Shown: in pieces, positions 42,682 through 54,206 of the stretch | How the letters are laid out: each line of letters begins with the position of its first letter | Position numbering within the stretch: the first letter of the stretch is position 1 | Source: Paraburkholderia silviterrae | Lineage (GTDB): Bacteria; Pseudomonadota; Gammaproteobacteria; Burkholderiales; Burkholderiaceae | Reading direction: 5' to 3' | Assembly: GCF_004353915.1 (NCBI RefSeq) | Contig: NZ_SMRP01000002.1 | Coordinates: 210,574 to 274,573 of the forward strand | Length of the DNA: 64,000 bases | The notes under the pieces: model-generated | The model's input: only the letters and a program-made list of their open reading frames with translations | The model's database searches: none | Told to the model about the DNA's origin: nothing | Position numbers and translations under genes: made by a program

Positions 42682-43920
42682 ATGCGCGATCTCGATCTGT
42701 CTTCGCCCGCTACTCGCTCGCTCAATTCCACCGTTGCCGCATCGGGTGCCGCCGCCCCGGCCGCGGCGCGCGATGCGGTGAGGGCGTTGCGCTCGTCGCA
42801 GATCCGGGAGGTGGCGAACGCGGGCTTCGGTGTCGCCGACGTGCTGCCATTCTGGTTCGGCGAATCCGATCGGGTGACGCCGGCGTTTATCCGCGAAGCC
42901 GCCGCCGCGGCGCTCATGCGCGGGGAGACGTTCTATACGCACAATCTCGGCATCGCGCCGCTGCGCGATGCGCTCGCGAGATACGTGAGCGAGCTGCACG
43001 GCGCGACGCCGATGGAGAACGTCGCGGTCACGAGCGCCGGCGTGAACGCGCTGATGCTCGCCGCGCAACTCGTCGTGGGCGCGGGCGATCGTGTGGTTGC
43101 GGTGACGCCGCTCTGGCCGAATCTCGTCGAGATTCCGAAGATCCTCGGTGCGACGGTCGAGACGGTCTCGCTCGACTACGGCGAGCGGGGCTGGGCGCTC
43201 GATCTGGACAGTCTCCTGAGGGCGCTCACGCCCGACACGAAGCTGCTCATGATCAACTCGCCGAATAACCCGACCGGCTGGGTGATGACGCGCGACGAGC
43301 AGCGTGCCGTTCTGGCGCATTGTCGCCGTCACGGCATCTGGATCGTCGCCGACGAAGTCTACGAGCGGCTCTACTACGGCGAGGACGGCGAGCGGACGGC
43401 GCCGTCGTTTCTCGATCTGGCGTCGCGCGAAGAGCGATTGATTTGCGTCAATTCATTCTCGAAAGCATGGCTCATGACGGGCTGGCGGCTCGGCTGGATC
43501 GTCGCGCCGCGCGTGCTCATGGACGATCTCGGCAAACTGGTCGAATACAACACGTCGTGCGCGCCTGCGTTCGTGCAGCAGGCGGGTGTCGTCGCGCTCG
43601 AAGAGGGCGAGGCGCTCACGCGGGCACTCGTCGCCGATCTGCGCGCCTCGCGCGATCACCTTGCTGCGGCGCTCGCGACGCTGCCGGGCGTCGACGTGAA
43701 GGTGCCGCCCGGCGCGATGTACCTGTTTTTCAAGCTGGCTGGGGCGCAACAGAGCCTCGATTTGTGCAAGGCGCTGGTGCGCGACGCAGGCCTCGGGCTC
43801 GCGCCGGGCAGCGCATTCGGCCCGCAAGGCGAGGGCTTCGTGCGCTGGTGCTACGCCTGCGATCCGGCCCGGCTCGACGCCGGCGTCGAGCGCCTGGCGC
43901 GCTATCTCGCGAGCCGCTGA
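42682..43920 (+). CDS. Pyridoxal-phosphate aminotransferase, class I/II
   Basis: Fold-type I aminotransferase. The 412-residue protein has LPFWFGESDRVTP at the N-terminus, the substrate loop VAVTSAGVNALML, INSPNNPTGWVM (PLP-binding Asn), IVADEVYERLYY (Asp/Tyr contacting the cofactor), and NSFSKAWLMTGWRLGW, in which the Lys of SFSKAW forms the Schiff base. The C-terminal Arg that binds substrate carboxylate is in FVRWCYA. The first 30 residues are Ala-rich and probably disordered. Amino-acid specificity is not predictable; related to AspC/AlaT-type enzymes. Confidence 0.9.
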   Translation: MRDLDLSSPATRSLNSTVAASGAAAPAAARDAVRALRSSQIREVANAGFGVADVLPFWFGESDRVTPAFIREAAAAALMRGETFYTHNLGIAPLRDALARYVSELHGATPMENVAVTSAGVNALMLAAQLVVGAGDRVVAVTPLWPNLVEIPKILGATVETVSLDYGERGWALDLDSLLRALTPDTKLLMINSPNNPTGWVMTRDEQRAVLAHCRRHGIWIVADEVYERLYYGEDGERTAPSFLDLASREERLICVNSFSKAWLMTGWRLGWIVAPRVLMDDLGKLVEYNTSCAPAFVQQAGVVALEEGEALTRALVADLRASRDHLAAALATLPGVDVKVPPGAMYLFFKLAGAQQSLDLCKALVRDAGLGLAPGSAFGPQGEGFVRWCYACDPARLDAGVERLARYLASR

Positions 43921-44281
43921 GCACGCTCGACGGCGCGCCGGGACGTTTGTGCCACGTTGCGCGCCATGCAGAAGGCATCGGCGGGCCTCGAGGCGGCTTC
44001 CGGCAGACAAAAGCGAGCCTTGCGCCGTCTTTACGCCCCCGGCGTTTTTGCGTAAGATGGCGTTCAGTCACGCGTTTTCCCTGCGGGAATTTCGCTGCTC
44101 CGTCCGGCTGGGTCTGGCACTTTGCCTGTTTCTGTGTTGTATAACGGCCCCCCGGTGCGTGCTCCCATCAATATGACCGATCAGAATCGGGCGAGCGCGT
44201 CTCCAGTTCCACATCGTCTTTCGTCTGTCTGATCCGGTTCCTTGAACCTGATTTACCTTACTTAGGGTCTGACCTGGCTGC
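43921..44281. other. Intergenic region upstream of scpB
   Basis: About 360 bases. Besides a weak terminator (44033-44049), an AT-rich promoter-like region precedes scpB with TTGAAC near 44241. No coding gene or RNA is recognised. Confidence 0.35.
44033..44049 (+). terminator. Weak intrinsic terminator
   Basis: ACGCC pairs with GGCGT around CCC, followed by TTTT. The five-pair stem is short. It lies about 110 bases after the aminotransferase stop. Confidence 0.4.
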
Positions 44282-45118
44282 ATGAATACCCAAGAGGCGA
44301 AAATCGTCCTCGAGACTGCATTGATCTGCACGCAGGAGCCGCTGAAAATCGGCGATCTGCGCAAACTGTTTGCCGACGACATTTCGGCCGACACAGTCCG
44401 TAACCTGCTCGAAGACCTGCGGCACGAATGGTCCGGGCGCGGCGTGGAACTGGTGGGCCTCGCGTCGGGCTGGCGCTTTCAGAGCAAGCCGGCCATGCGC
44501 ACCTACCTCGACCGCCTGCATCCCGAGAAGCCGCCGCGCTATTCGCGCGCCGTGCTCGAAACGCTCGCGATCATCGCGTACCGGCAGCCGGTCACGCGCG
44601 GCGATATCGAAGAGATTCGCGGGGTGACGGTGAACACGCAGGTCGTCAAGCAGCTCGAGGACCGCAACTGGATCGAAGTGATTGGCCACCGGGACGTACC
44701 GGGCCGGCCGGCGCTTTACGCAACGACGCGTCAGTTCCTGGACGACCTCGGCTTGAAGTCGCTCGAAGAGCTGCCGCCGCTCGACGACCCGTCGAACCAG
44801 CTGGGCGAGCAATTGCTGGCTCAGCACGCGATCGAATTCCCGGACGGCGAGGTGGCACAGTTGGTCGCCGCGGGCATGCCGGAAAGCGGCGAAGCGCCTG
44901 CACCGATATCGGCCGATGCGGATATCGGGCAGGAGGCGCCGGGCATGGCCGATGCGGTTGAGCATCGTCACGACGAAACCCGCTTCGACGCGCAGGAAAC
45001 GGAGCGTGCCGGGCACACCGCCGGTGCGCCCGAAGAAGAACACCCGAGCCGCAGCGACGCGGCGCAGGACGACCCCGTCTCGACGACGGACGACGAAGCC
45101 GCTCCACGCGGCGTCTGA
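44282..45118 (+). CDS. scpB: Segregation and condensation protein ScpB
   Basis: Winged-helix kleisin-interacting subunit of the SMC-ScpA-ScpB condensin. In the 278-residue protein, residues 1 to about 165 are the two winged-helix domains ([80 protein letters not shown]). The C-terminal 100 residues are acidic and low-complexity. scpA is not next to it, unlike in many Gram-positives. It is followed by rluB, the same order as in many proteobacteria. Confidence 0.95.
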   Translation: MNTQEAKIVLETALICTQEPLKIGDLRKLFADDISADTVRNLLEDLRHEWSGRGVELVGLASGWRFQSKPAMRTYLDRLHPEKPPRYSRAVLETLAIIAYRQPVTRGDIEEIRGVTVNTQVVKQLEDRNWIEVIGHRDVPGRPALYATTRQFLDDLGLKSLEELPPLDDPSNQLGEQLLAQHAIEFPDGEVAQLVAAGMPESGEAPAPISADADIGQEAPGMADAVEHRHDETRFDAQETERAGHTAGAPEEEHPSRSDAAQDDPVSTTDDEAAPRGV

Positions 45119-45192
45119 CGCAACAAACACTTTTGACGCGCCTTGGGCAATCCATTGCGAGCGGGCGCGCAACCTGACATTTCGAGGTTGTT

Positions 45193-47010
45193 TTGACTGA
45201 TATCCACGACACCGATTCGACCGATGGGTCCGAATCCGCGCGTCGCACGTCTTCGGCGCGCGACGACGACACGCGCGCCGACAAGGGCGACGTCGCTGGC
45301 CAGCCGGCGGGCGATGCCGGGGGCGAGGACCGCCCCCGCCGCGGCTTGCGCCGCGGTCCGCGCAGCTTGATCGCGCGCCGCCGTGCGGGCGCCAAGGGCA
45401 AGGCCGGCGAAGGTGCTGCTGCGGCTGAGCCCGCGTCCGACGTCGCTGCGCCGGTTGTGACGCAGACGCCGCCGGACGGCGTCGCCGTTGCGCAGGTGCG
45501 CACGCCGCGCAAGGACGCCGGTGCGAAGAAGGGGCGCCGCGAGCCGGCCGCTGCGGGGCAGGCAAAGCCCGCGCAAGCCGGCAAGCAGGGCGCCAGGGGT
45601 GCCGCCGGTGGCAAGGGCGGCAAGGGTGGCAAGAGCCGCCCCGAGGCGCCCGCCGCCGCGACCGAAAATGCGGCGGACGATCTGTTCCTGTACGTGACGT
45701 CGCCGGCCTTCGACGCCGACGACGGCACGGGCAGCGGCGTGCACGCGCCGATGCTGCGCCGTGGCCGCGTCCAGCAGGACAAGCGCGTGCTGAGCCCGGA
45801 CGACGACGCGCCGAAGCTGCACAAGGTGCTGGCCGATGCCGGCATGGGCTCGCGCCGCGACATGGAAGAGCTGATCATCGCGGGGCGCGTGTCGGTGAAC
45901 GGCGAGCCTGCGCACATCGGCCAGCGCATCTTGCCGACCGACCAGGTCCGCATCAACGGCAAGCCGATCAGGCGCAAGCTGCCGAACAAGCCGCCGCGGG
46001 TGCTGCTGTACCACAAGCCGACCGGCGAAATCGTGAGCCACGCGGACCCTGAAGGTCGTCCGTCGGTGTTCGACCGCCTGCCGTCGATGAAAACGGCGAA
46101 GTGGCTGGCGGTGGGCCGTCTCGACTTCAATACCGAAGGTCTCCTGTTGCTCACGACCTCGGGCGATCTCGCGAACCGGTTCATGCACCCGCGCTATAGC
46201 GTGGAGCGCGAGTACGCGGTGCGCGTGGTGGGCGAGCTCACCGAAGGCAACCGCCAGAAGCTGCTCAAGGGCGTCGAGCTCGACGACGGCCCGGCGAACT
46301 TCCTGCGCATCCGCGATGGCGGTGGCGAGGGCACGAATCACTGGTACCACGTCGCGCTGGCCGAAGGGCGTAACCGCGAAGTGCGCCGCATGTTCGAGGC
46401 CGTCGGCTTGATGGTGAGCCGCCTGATCCGCACGCGCCACGGCCCGATCGCGCTGCCCAAGGGGCTCAAGCGCGGCCGCTGGGAAGAGCTCGAAGACAAC
46501 CAGGTGCGCGGCCTGTTGGCGGCGGTCGGCCTGAAGGTGCCGACCGAGGAAAAGGGCGGCCGCGGCAAGGAGACGGAACGCCGTCAGCCCGATCCGATGC
46601 AGACCTCGATGGGTTTCATCAACCGCGAGCCGGTGCTGAGCTCGCACGGTGCGATGGGCCAGCCGCGCCAGCCCCGTCAGGGGCAAGGTCAAGGCCAAGG
46701 CCGGCGCGGCGCAGCACAGGGCGGCTTTGGCAGCGCGCTGGGCAATTTCGGCGGTGGTGGTTTTGGCGGCGGGACGGGCGGCACGGGCGGCAATCGCAGC
46801 AATCGCGGCAACACGCGCAGCGGCACGCGTGAAGTCGACGGCAACCGCGCGCCCAGCGCGGGCAAGCGTGTGGGCAGCAACGCGAACAGCAATCGCCGCG
46901 GGCCGGGCAACAACGCCAATGCCGGCGCCAGCACGAACGGCAACCGTGCGCCGGGCGGCAACCGCGGCGGTCAGCGCGGCACGCCGCGCAACCGTACGCG
47001 CGGGCACTGA
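45193..47010 (+). CDS. rluB: 23S rRNA pseudouridine-2605 synthase RluB with long extensions
   Basis: Isomerises U2605 in the peptidyl-transferase region of 23S rRNA. The 605-residue protein has an N-terminal basic Gly/Ala-rich extension of about 205 residues, the S4 RNA-binding domain (about 209-265, [20 protein letters not shown]), the catalytic domain with [20 protein letters not shown] (Asp311), and a C-terminal Gly/Arg/Asn-rich tail (about 480-605). Extensions of this kind are common in Burkholderia RluB. The start is TTG at 45193 after GAGG. Confidence 0.93.
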   Translation: MTDIHDTDSTDGSESARRTSSARDDDTRADKGDVAGQPAGDAGGEDRPRRGLRRGPRSLIARRRAGAKGKAGEGAAAAEPASDVAAPVVTQTPPDGVAVAQVRTPRKDAGAKKGRREPAAAGQAKPAQAGKQGARGAAGGKGGKGGKSRPEAPAAATENAADDLFLYVTSPAFDADDGTGSGVHAPMLRRGRVQQDKRVLSPDDDAPKLHKVLADAGMGSRRDMEELIIAGRVSVNGEPAHIGQRILPTDQVRINGKPIRRKLPNKPPRVLLYHKPTGEIVSHADPEGRPSVFDRLPSMKTAKWLAVGRLDFNTEGLLLLTTSGDLANRFMHPRYSVEREYAVRVVGELTEGNRQKLLKGVELDDGPANFLRIRDGGGEGTNHWYHVALAEGRNREVRRMFEAVGLMVSRLIRTRHGPIALPKGLKRGRWEELEDNQVRGLLAAVGLKVPTEEKGGRGKETERRQPDPMQTSMGFINREPVLSSHGAMGQPRQPRQGQGQGQGRRGAAQGGFGSALGNFGGGGFGGGTGGTGGNRSNRGNTRSGTREVDGNRAPSAGKRVGSNANSNRRGPGNNANAGASTNGNRAPGGNRGGQRGTPRNRTRGH

Positions 47011-47152
47011 GACGCCGCTCGCTGCTTTCCGGCGCCATCAGGTTAGTGCTGGAAAGCAGCAGGGAAATGCATAAATGTGCGCGAATGTGCCTGAACGCGC
47101 CGCGCAATGCCGGGATTTCCCCCGGCACGCGGGGCTTAGCGCCAGCAGCGGT

Positions 47153-47181
47153 TTGCGTTAAAGCCAAAAAAAAGCTACAAT
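47153..47181 (+). promoter_or_regulatory. Sigma-70 promoter of the rimP-nusA-infB operon
   Basis: TTGCGT (47153-47158), 17-base spacer, TACAAT (47176-47181). Predicted start about 47188, giving a 265-base leader to rimP with hairpins and a terminator. Confidence 0.75.
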
Positions 47182-47217
47182 CTCGGAGTCGCTGGGCGTG
47201 CGGCTTTTATTTGCGCC

Positions 47218-47273
47218 CCAGGTGCGACCACCTGGCTAAGTGAGAAGATGGGCGTTTCGCCCATTTTTTTTTT
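47218..47273 (+). terminator. Leader hairpin and internal terminator before rimP
   Basis: Hairpin one: CCAGGTG (47218-47224) with CACCTGG (47229-47235), loop CGAC. Hairpin two: ATGGGCG (47248-47254) with CGCCCAT (47258-47264) around TTT, followed by about nine T. GGGCG (47194-47198) and CGCCC (47214-47218) can form a competing stem. Lying about 180 bases before rimP, this looks like an attenuator in the leader or the end of a short leader RNA; NusA-linked autoregulation of this operon is known in E. coli. Confidence 0.7.
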
Positions 47274-47454
47274 GGTCCGCCCGATTGAGTGTTGCAGGCA
47301 AGTCTTGCAAAAACATCGTCGGCGCCGGACCCGGCCTGAGTGGTCGTCATCGTGGGGCAAAGTGCAAGAGCGCGCGCTCACCTGGCGCGCGGCCCGCGAA
47401 TCCTGAATCACTGGAAGTTGCCGGCTCGCTGCGCGAACATCTGGAGCAGGCATT

Positions 47455-47913
47455 GTGCAACTGACGGAACTGATTGAAACCACGGTCACCGGGCTCGGCT
47501 ACGAGCTGGTCGACCTCGAGCGCACCGGGCGCGGCATGCTGGCCATCTATATCGATCAGCCCGCGGGTATCGCGATCGAGGACTGCGAGAAGGTCACGCG
47601 TCAGCTGCAGCACGTTCTGACGGTCGAGAACATCGACTACGAGCGCCTCGAAGTCTCGTCGCCCGGCCTCGACCGTCCGCTGAAGAAACTGGCGGACTTC
47701 GAACGCTTCGCGGGCTGCGAAGCGGTCATCACGTTGAAAAAGCCATTGGACGGACGGAAATCGTACCGCGGCATCGTGCATGCCCCGGAAGGCGAGACCA
47801 TCGGTCTGGAATTCGAAGGGAAGGCGGGTCCTGCGATGCTCGATTTCACGCTCGCGGACATCGACAAAGCACGTCTTATCCCCAAAGTTGACTTTAGGAG
47901 CCGCAAACAATGA
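47455..47913 (+). CDS. rimP: Ribosome maturation factor RimP
   Basis: Needed for 30S subunit maturation. The 152-residue protein has the N-terminal domain [20 protein letters not shown] and the motif [35 protein letters not shown] (family signature), and a C-terminal SH3-like beta domain ending ARLIPKVDF. The start is GTG at 47455 after GGAG. The stop overlaps the nusA start (ATGA), so translation is coupled. Confidence 0.96.
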   Translation: MQLTELIETTVTGLGYELVDLERTGRGMLAIYIDQPAGIAIEDCEKVTRQLQHVLTVENIDYERLEVSSPGLDRPLKKLADFERFAGCEAVITLKKPLDGRKSYRGIVHAPEGETIGLEFEGKAGPAMLDFTLADIDKARLIPKVDFRSRKQ

Positions 47914-49385
47914 GTCGCGAAGTGTTGATGCTGGTGGATGCGCTGGCACGCGAGAAGAATGTCGACAAGGACGTGGTGTTCGCCGCCCTTGAAGCGGCGC
48001 TTGCGTCAGCCTCCAAGAAACTCTTCGACGAGGATGCGGATATTCGCGTGCATATCGACCGCGACAGCGGCGAGCACGAAACGTATCGCCGCTGGCGTGT
48101 CGTGCCCGACGAGGCGGGCCTGCAGGAGCCGGACCAGGAAATCCTGCTGTTCGAGGCGCGCGAGCAAAAGCCCGACGCCGAGATCGACCAGTTCATCGAG
48201 CAGCCGGTGCCTTCGGTCGAGTTCGGCCGTATCGGTGCGCAGGCCGCCAAGCAGGTCATCCTGCAAAAGGTGCGCGACGCCGAGCGCGAGCAGATCCTGA
48301 ACGACTTCCTCGAGCGCGGCGAAAGCATCATGACCGGCACGGTCAAGCGCATGGACAAGGGCAACTTCATCGTCGAGTCGGGCCGTGTCGAAGCGCTGCT
48401 GCGCCGCGACCAGCTGATTCCGAAGGAAAACCTGCGCGTGGGCGACCGCGTGCGCGCCTGGATCGGCAAGGTCGACCGCACCGCGCGCGGCCCGCAGATC
48501 GAGCTCTCGCGCACGGCGCCTGAGTTCCTGATGAAGCTCTTCGAGATGGAAGTGCCGGAAATCGAGCAGGGCCTTCTCGAGATCAAGGCCGCGGCGCGCG
48601 ACCCGGGCGTGCGCGCCAAGATCGGCGTGGTGGCTTACGACAAGCGCATCGACCCGATCGGCACCTGTGTCGGCATCCGCGGCTCGCGCGTGCAGGCCGT
48701 GCGCAACGAGCTCGGTGGCGAAAACGTCGACATCGTGCTATGGTCGGAGGATCCCGCCCAGTTCGTGATCGGCGCGCTCGCGCCGGCTGCCGTGCAGTCG
48801 ATCGTCGTCGACGAAGAAAAGCACGCGATGGACGTCGTGGTCGACGAGAGCGAGCTTGCGGTCGCCATTGGCCGCAGCGGCCAGAACGTGCGTCTTGCCA
48901 GCGAGCTGACCGGCTGGCAGATCAACATCATGACGCCGGACGAATCCGCGCAGAAGCAGAACCAGGAGCGCACCGTGCTGCGCGACCTGTTCATGGCGCG
49001 TCTCGATGTGGACGAAGAAGTCGCCGACATCCTGATCGACGAGGGCTTCACTAGCCTCGAAGAGATCGCCTACGTGCCGCTCAACGAAATGCTGGAAATC
49101 GAGGCGTTCGACGAGGACACCGTGCACGAGCTGCGCAATCGCGCACGCGACGCGTTGCTCACGCAGGCCATCGCGAACGAAGAGAAGGTGGAAAGCGCCG
49201 CGCTGGATCTGAAGAGCCTCGACGGCATCGACCCGGACCTGCTGGCGAAGCTGGCGCAACACGAGATTCACACCCGCGACGAGCTTGCCGAGCTGGCCGT
49301 GGACGAGCTCACGGAAATGACGGGAATGGAAGAGGACGCCGCCAAGGCGTTGATCATGAAAGCGCGCGAGCACTGGTTCCAGTGA
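47910..49385 (+). CDS. nusA: Transcription termination/antitermination factor NusA
   Basis: RNA polymerase-bound elongation factor. The 491-residue protein has the N-terminal polymerase-binding domain, S1 domain (about 135-200, [20 protein letters not shown]), KH1 and KH2 ([41 protein letters not shown]), and the two C-terminal acidic repeats typical of proteobacteria. AGGAG precedes the ATG. Confidence 0.97.
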   Translation: MSREVLMLVDALAREKNVDKDVVFAALEAALASASKKLFDEDADIRVHIDRDSGEHETYRRWRVVPDEAGLQEPDQEILLFEAREQKPDAEIDQFIEQPVPSVEFGRIGAQAAKQVILQKVRDAEREQILNDFLERGESIMTGTVKRMDKGNFIVESGRVEALLRRDQLIPKENLRVGDRVRAWIGKVDRTARGPQIELSRTAPEFLMKLFEMEVPEIEQGLLEIKAAARDPGVRAKIGVVAYDKRIDPIGTCVGIRGSRVQAVRNELGGENVDIVLWSEDPAQFVIGALAPAAVQSIVVDEEKHAMDVVVDESELAVAIGRSGQNVRLASELTGWQINIMTPDESAQKQNQERTVLRDLFMARLDVDEEVADILIDEGFTSLEEIAYVPLNEMLEIEAFDEDTVHELRNRARDALLTQAIANEEKVESAALDLKSLDGIDPDLLAKLAQHEIHTRDELAELAVDELTEMTGMEEDAAKALIMKAREHWFQ

Positions 49386-49549
49386 GCCTGGCAACAGGCA
49401 TGGAACCCGGGCGCGACGAGCAGGAAGCGACCATGACCCACTAACTGATCGCGGCCGCCCCGCTAGCCAGAAGGAGAGGCGCGGGGCACACGGTGCCGCA
49501 TGACCCGATGTCAACCGCAAGGAATCGGTCCTTGCATTAAGAGGAATGA

Positions 49550-52528
49550 ATGGCGAGTAACAACGTAGCCCAATTTGCCGCGGAACTGAAAATGCCTGCC
49601 GGCGTGCTGCTCGAGCAGCTGCAGGCGGCGGGCGTCACGAAAGCGAGCGAAGCTGACTCCTTGTCTGAAACGGACAAGGCGCGTCTGCTCGACCACTTGC
49701 GCAAGTCTCACGGCTCGACTGATGCAGACAAGCGCAAGATCACGCTGACGAAACGGCATACGTCGGAAATCAAGCAGTCCGATTCGACGGGTAAGGCTCG
49801 CACCATTCAGGTCGAGGTGCGCAAGAAGCGCACCTTCGTCCGCCGCGACGAGTCCGCCGGTGAGGCGGAGGCATCGAATCATGCCGCCGACGCAGCCGTT
49901 GCCGCCGAAGAGGCGGAACTGCAGCGCCGCGAAGAAGAAGCGCGCCGTGAGGCCGAGCTGCTCGAGCGTCAGGCTCAGGAGCTCAAGGAGCGCCAGGAGC
50001 GTCTCGCGCTTGAAGAATCCGAGCGCCGTGCACGCGAAGAGGCCGCCGAGGCCGAACGCCGCCGCGCCGAGGAAGAAGCCTCGCAGAAGAAGGCCGCAGC
50101 CGACGCCGCCGCGCGTGAGTTGGCCGCCCAGGCCGTGGCTGCGCAACGCAACGCTGAGAGCGAAGCGACCAAGGAAGTGAAGCAACAACAAGACCAGCAA
50201 GACGAGCAGCGCGCCGCCGCCGAGCAGCGCGCCGCAGCCGAGCGTGCAGCGCAGCGCGAAGCGGCCCAGAAGGCCGAAGCCGCCGCGCGCGAGGCCGCCG
50301 AGAAGGCGCAGAAGGAACAGGAAGAGATCGCTCGCCGCCGCGCGGCTGCAGAAGCCGAAGCGCGCGCGATCCGCGAAATGATGAACACGCCGCGCAAGGC
50401 GCAGGTGAAGGCGGTCGAGCCGCCCAAGCCCGTCGAGCCGGCCAAGCCCGCCGAAGCCAAGGGCACGCTGCACAAGCCGGCGCGTCCGGAAGGTGCAGCG
50501 GCACGTCCGGCAGCAGGTGGCGCGGGCGCGAAGAAGCCCGCCACCACGGCAGCGCCCTCGACGAGCGCGCCGGGTGCCGGCGCGGGCGACCGCAACAAGA
50601 AGCCGGGCGCAGGCAAGGGCGGCTGGCAGGACGACGCTGCGAAGCGCCGCGGGATCAAGACGCGCGGCGACTCGTCGGGCGGCGTCGACCGTGGCTGGCG
50701 CGGCGGCCCGAAGGGCCGTGGCCGTCACCAGGACAACAGCTCGACGTTCCAGGCGCCGACCGAGCCGATCGTGCGTGAAGTGCACGTGCCGGAAACCATC
50801 ACGGTGGCCGACCTCGCGCACAAGATGTCCGTGAAGGCATCGGAAGTCATCAAGGTGATGATGAAGATGGGCCAGATGGTCACCATCAACCAGATGCTCG
50901 ACCAGGAAACGGCGATGATCATCGTCGAGGAACTCGGCCACCGTGCGGTTGCCGCGAAGCTCGACGATCCGGAAGCGCTGCTGGTCGAAGGCCAGACCAC
51001 GGCCACGGACGCCGAGCAACTGCCGCGTCCGCCGGTCGTCACCGTCATGGGTCACGTCGACCACGGCAAGACCTCGCTGCTCGACTACATCCGCCGCGCC
51101 AAGGTCGCAGCGGGCGAAGCGGGCGGCATTACGCAGCACATCGGCGCTTACCACGTCGAAACGCCGCGTGGCGTCATTACGTTCCTCGACACGCCGGGTC
51201 ACGAGGCCTTTACGGCCATGCGTGCGCGCGGTGCGAAGGCAACCGACATCGTCATTCTGGTGGTCGCGGCCGACGACGGCGTGATGCCGCAGACGAAGGA
51301 AGCGATCTCGCACGCGAAGGCTGCGGGCGTGCCGCTCGTCGTGGCGATCAACAAGATCGACAAGCCCGATGCGAACCTCGAGCGCGTCAAGCAGGAGCTC
51401 GTCGCCGAAGGCGTCGTGCCGGAAGAGTACGGTGGCGATTCGCCGTTCGTGCCGGTGTCGGCCAAGACCGGCGCGGGCATCGACGATCTGCTCGAAAACG
51501 TGCTGCTGCAAGCCGAGGTGCTGGAACTGACGGCACAGGTCGAAGCGCCGGCCAAGGGTCTCGTCATCGAAGCGAAGCTCGACAAGGGTAAGGGTCCGGT
51601 TGCAACGATCCTCGTCCAGTCCGGCACGCTCAATCGTGGCGACGTGGTGCTGGCTGGCAGCGCTTATGGCCGCGTGCGCGCCATGCTCGACGAAACCGGC
51701 AAGCCCACGAAGGAAGCGGGTCCGTCGATTCCGGTCGAGATCCAGGGTCTCTCGGAAGTGCCGGGCGCCGGCGAAGAAGTCATCGTTCTGCCGGACGAGC
51801 GCAAGGCGCGCGAAATCGCGATGTTCCGTCAAGGCAAGTTCCGCGACGTCAAGCTCGCCAAGCAGCAGGCCGCGAAGCTCGAGAACATGCTCGAGCAGAT
51901 GGGCGAAGGCGAAGTACAGAACCTGCCGCTCATCGTCAAGGCCGACGTGCAGGGCTCGCAGGAAGCGCTGGTTCACGCGCTCCTCAAGCTCTCGACGAGC
52001 GAAGTGCGTGTGCAGATCGTGCACGCCGCGGTGGGTGGCATCAGCGAAAGCGACGTCAACCTCGCGACGGCTTCGAAGGCGGTCATCATCGGCTTCAACA
52101 CGCGTGCCGATGCACTGGCGCGCAAGCTGGCCGAGACCAATGGCGTGGACATCCGCTACTACAACATCATCTATGACGCAGTGGATGAGGTGAAGGCGGC
52201 GATGTCGGGCATGCTGGCGCCGGAAAAGCGCGAAGTCATCACCGGCATGGTCGAAGTGCGCCAGGTCTTCAAGGTGCCGAAGGTTGGCGCGGTGGCCGGC
52301 TGTATGGTCACGGACGGTATCGTCAAGCGTTCGTCGTCGGTGCGCGTGCTGCGCAACAACGTGGTCATCCACACCGGCGAACTCGACTCGCTCAAGCGCT
52401 TCAAGGACGACGTCAAGGAAGTCAAGCAAGGCTTCGAGTGCGGTATGTCGATCAAGAACTTCAACGACATCGTCGAAGGCGATCAGTTCGAAGTGTTCGA
52501 GATCACCGAAGTCGCGCGTACGCTGTAA
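49550..52528 (+). CDS. infB: Translation initiation factor IF-2
   Basis: GTPase that brings initiator tRNA to the ribosome. The 992-residue protein has the N-terminal IF2-N fold ([20 protein letters not shown]), a very long Ala/Glu/Arg-rich helical linker (about 100-390), a second N-domain, the G domain with [17 protein letters not shown] (G1, about residue 500), [16 protein letters not shown] (G3), [10 protein letters not shown] (G4), and the C-terminal domains. Taggaatga precedes ATG. The long linker is normal for betaproteobacteria. Confidence 0.97.
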   Translation: MASNNVAQFAAELKMPAGVLLEQLQAAGVTKASEADSLSETDKARLLDHLRKSHGSTDADKRKITLTKRHTSEIKQSDSTGKARTIQVEVRKKRTFVRRDESAGEAEASNHAADAAVAAEEAELQRREEEARREAELLERQAQELKERQERLALEESERRAREEAAEAERRRAEEEASQKKAAADAAARELAAQAVAAQRNAESEATKEVKQQQDQQDEQRAAAEQRAAAERAAQREAAQKAEAAAREAAEKAQKEQEEIARRRAAAEAEARAIREMMNTPRKAQVKAVEPPKPVEPAKPAEAKGTLHKPARPEGAAARPAAGGAGAKKPATTAAPSTSAPGAGAGDRNKKPGAGKGGWQDDAAKRRGIKTRGDSSGGVDRGWRGGPKGRGRHQDNSSTFQAPTEPIVREVHVPETITVADLAHKMSVKASEVIKVMMKMGQMVTINQMLDQETAMIIVEELGHRAVAAKLDDPEALLVEGQTTATDAEQLPRPPVVTVMGHVDHGKTSLLDYIRRAKVAAGEAGGITQHIGAYHVETPRGVITFLDTPGHEAFTAMRARGAKATDIVILVVAADDGVMPQTKEAISHAKAAGVPLVVAINKIDKPDANLERVKQELVAEGVVPEEYGGDSPFVPVSAKTGAGIDDLLENVLLQAEVLELTAQVEAPAKGLVIEAKLDKGKGPVATILVQSGTLNRGDVVLAGSAYGRVRAMLDETGKPTKEAGPSIPVEIQGLSEVPGAGEEVIVLPDERKAREIAMFRQGKFRDVKLAKQQAAKLENMLEQMGEGEVQNLPLIVKADVQGSQEALVHALLKLSTSEVRVQIVHAAVGGISESDVNLATASKAVIIGFNTRADALARKLAETNGVDIRYYNIIYDAVDEVKAAMSGMLAPEKREVITGMVEVRQVFKVPKVGAVAGCMVTDGIVKRSSSVRVLRNNVVIHTGELDSLKRFKDDVKEVKQGFECGMSIKNFNDIVEGDQFEVFEITEVARTL

Positions 52529-52590
52529 TTCAGCGGCGCACGCGGGCGGCATTTGAGGCCGCTCGCGGGCTTGGCCGCGGGTTTGCCGAT

Positions 52591-52632
52591 AACGGGCGGG
52601 GCAGGCGCTGGCCAGCCCCGCCCGTTTTGTTT
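52591..52632 (+). terminator. Strong hairpin terminator between infB and rbfA
   Basis: AACGGGCGGGGC (52591-52602) pairs perfectly with GCCCCGCCCGTT (52615-52626), followed by TTGTTTTT. It lies inside the translation operon, so it probably reduces expression of rbfA-truB relative to infB. Confidence 0.8.
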
Positions 52633-52704
52633 TTGCGCGGCGGTTTCTTCCTCGATGGAGGAAACGCCGCCTGAATGCCTCGTAGAAAAAGAGGTGGAAC
52701 CATC

Positions 52705-53094
52705 ATGCCGAAAAAACGTACTTCCCCTAATCGCAACGTGCAGATCGCCGACCAGATCCAGCGCGATCTGTCTGAGTTGATGCGCGAAGTGAAGGATCCG
52801 CGCATCGGTCTCGTGACGATCCAGAGCGTGGAGCTCACGCCCGACTACGCGCACGCCAAGGTCTACTTCACGACCCTCACGGGAGATCCGAAGACCACCC
52901 AGGAAGCGCTCAATCACGCCGCGGGCCATCTGCACAATCAGCTGTTCAAGCGCCTGCACATCCACACCGTGCCGACGCTGCATTTTCACTACGACCAGTC
53001 GATCGAAAAGGGTGTTGAGATGTCGCGTCTCATCGACGAGGCGAACGCGTCGCGTGCAAAGGACGACGACCAGGACGAGCCGCGGGACGACTGA
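52705..53094 (+). CDS. rbfA: Ribosome-binding factor A
   Basis: KH-fold cold-shock factor for 16S rRNA 5'-end maturation, 129 residues. [29 protein letters not shown], then [15 protein letters not shown] is the family signature; the C-terminal tail is acidic. MPKKRT with AGGTGG upstream is the preferred start; ten codons further upstream remain in frame but lack a site. Confidence 0.95.
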   Translation: MPKKRTSPNRNVQIADQIQRDLSELMREVKDPRIGLVTIQSVELTPDYAHAKVYFTTLTGDPKTTQEALNHAAGHLHNQLFKRLHIHTVPTLHFHYDQSIEKGVEMSRLIDEANASRAKDDDQDEPRDD

Positions 53095-53177
53095 GCCACC
53101 ACGCCAAACTGGCGCACGCGCAACACGTGCGTTTCGTGCTGCACGCCGCCAGGTGTTGCGCTCGTCAGAACTCTGAT

Positions 53178-54161
53178 ATGACTGCATCTTCCAAGACTCC
53201 TCAAGGCGCGGCCCGACCTGAGGCGGCCCGTCCGAAAGTGCCGCGTCGTCTGCTCGACGGCGTGCTCCTGCTCGACAAGCCGCTTGGACTGTCCAGCAAC
53301 GATGCGCTGATCCGCGCGAAACGCCTCTTTCGCGTGAAGAAGGCGGGCCATACCGGTACGCTCGATCCGCTCGCCACGGGCCTGCTGCCGCTGTGTTTCG
53401 GCGAGGCGACCAAGTTCTCGCAGGACTTGCTCGATGCCGACAAGACCTATGAGGCGACCATGCGCCTCGGCATTCGCACCGCGACGGGCGACGCCGAAGG
53501 CGAAGCCGTCGAGACGCGCGAAGTGCGCTGCGACGAAGCCGCGGTGCGCCAGGCGATGGCGAAGTTCGTCGGCGAGATCGTGCAGGTGCCGCCGATGTAT
53601 TCGGCGCTCAAGCGCGACGGCAAACCGCTCTACGAATACGCGCGCGCGGGCCAGACGGTCGAGCGCGAAGGGCGCCAGGTGACGATTTTCGCGCTGGAGA
53701 TGATCGCTTGCGCGCTGCCTGCTGTGCCCGAGGTGACGTTTCGCGTCACGTGCAGCAAGGGCACCTATGTGCGCACGCTTGCCGAGGACATCGGCGAGGC
53801 GCTCGGTTGCGGCGCGCATCTCGTGATGCTGCGGCGCACGGGCGTGGGTGCGCTCACGCTAGAGCACGCCGTGACGCTGGATGCGCTCACGGCCGCCGAC
53901 GAGCCTGCGCGCGACGCATGGCTGCAGCCCGTGGACGCGCTGCTTTCCACGTTTCCCGCCGTGACGCTGAACGCCGAGGCGGCGCGCCGCTTCATGCATG
54001 GTCAGCGCTTGCCGCTCAACGAACTCGCGCTCGATCGCACGGCATGCGAAGCCGCCGATCGCGTGCGCGTCTATGGAGAAGAGGGGCGCCTGCTCGGCGT
54101 CGCGAAGGCGGCCAATGGCGTGCTCGCGCCGGAGCGGCTGGTGGTGAGCGGCGCGGCTTGA
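53178..54161 (+). CDS. truB: tRNA pseudouridine-55 synthase TruB
   Basis: Makes pseudouridine 55 in the T-loop of tRNAs. The 327-residue protein has GVLLLDKPLGLSSNDALIRAK, the catalytic AGHTGTLDPLATGLL with Asp63, and the C-terminal PUA-like domain. MTASSKTPQ at 53178 was chosen; a longer frame upstream encodes a Cys/His-rich stretch unlike the family. It closes the rimP-nusA-infB-rbfA-truB operon. Confidence 0.95.
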   Translation: MTASSKTPQGAARPEAARPKVPRRLLDGVLLLDKPLGLSSNDALIRAKRLFRVKKAGHTGTLDPLATGLLPLCFGEATKFSQDLLDADKTYEATMRLGIRTATGDAEGEAVETREVRCDEAAVRQAMAKFVGEIVQVPPMYSALKRDGKPLYEYARAGQTVEREGRQVTIFALEMIACALPAVPEVTFRVTCSKGTYVRTLAEDIGEALGCGAHLVMLRRTGVGALTLEHAVTLDALTAADEPARDAWLQPVDALLSTFPAVTLNAEAARRFMHGQRLPLNELALDRTACEAADRVRVYGEEGRLLGVAKAANGVLAPERLVVSGAA

Positions 54162-54206
54162 TTCGCGTTGCGCGTCACGCAAGTGATCGCGCGCGCCAGA
54201 GATGAA

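Noticed and set aside
49511..52552. Very long open frame on the minus strand opposite infB
   Set aside because: It is the mirror of a GC3-rich coding gene; its composition is His/Arg-rich and it matches no family, whereas infB is unmistakable. The same reasoning rejects long antisense frames opposite vgrG (2658-4403), FUSC (31890-34577), typA (59713-61626) and odhA (62155-63921).
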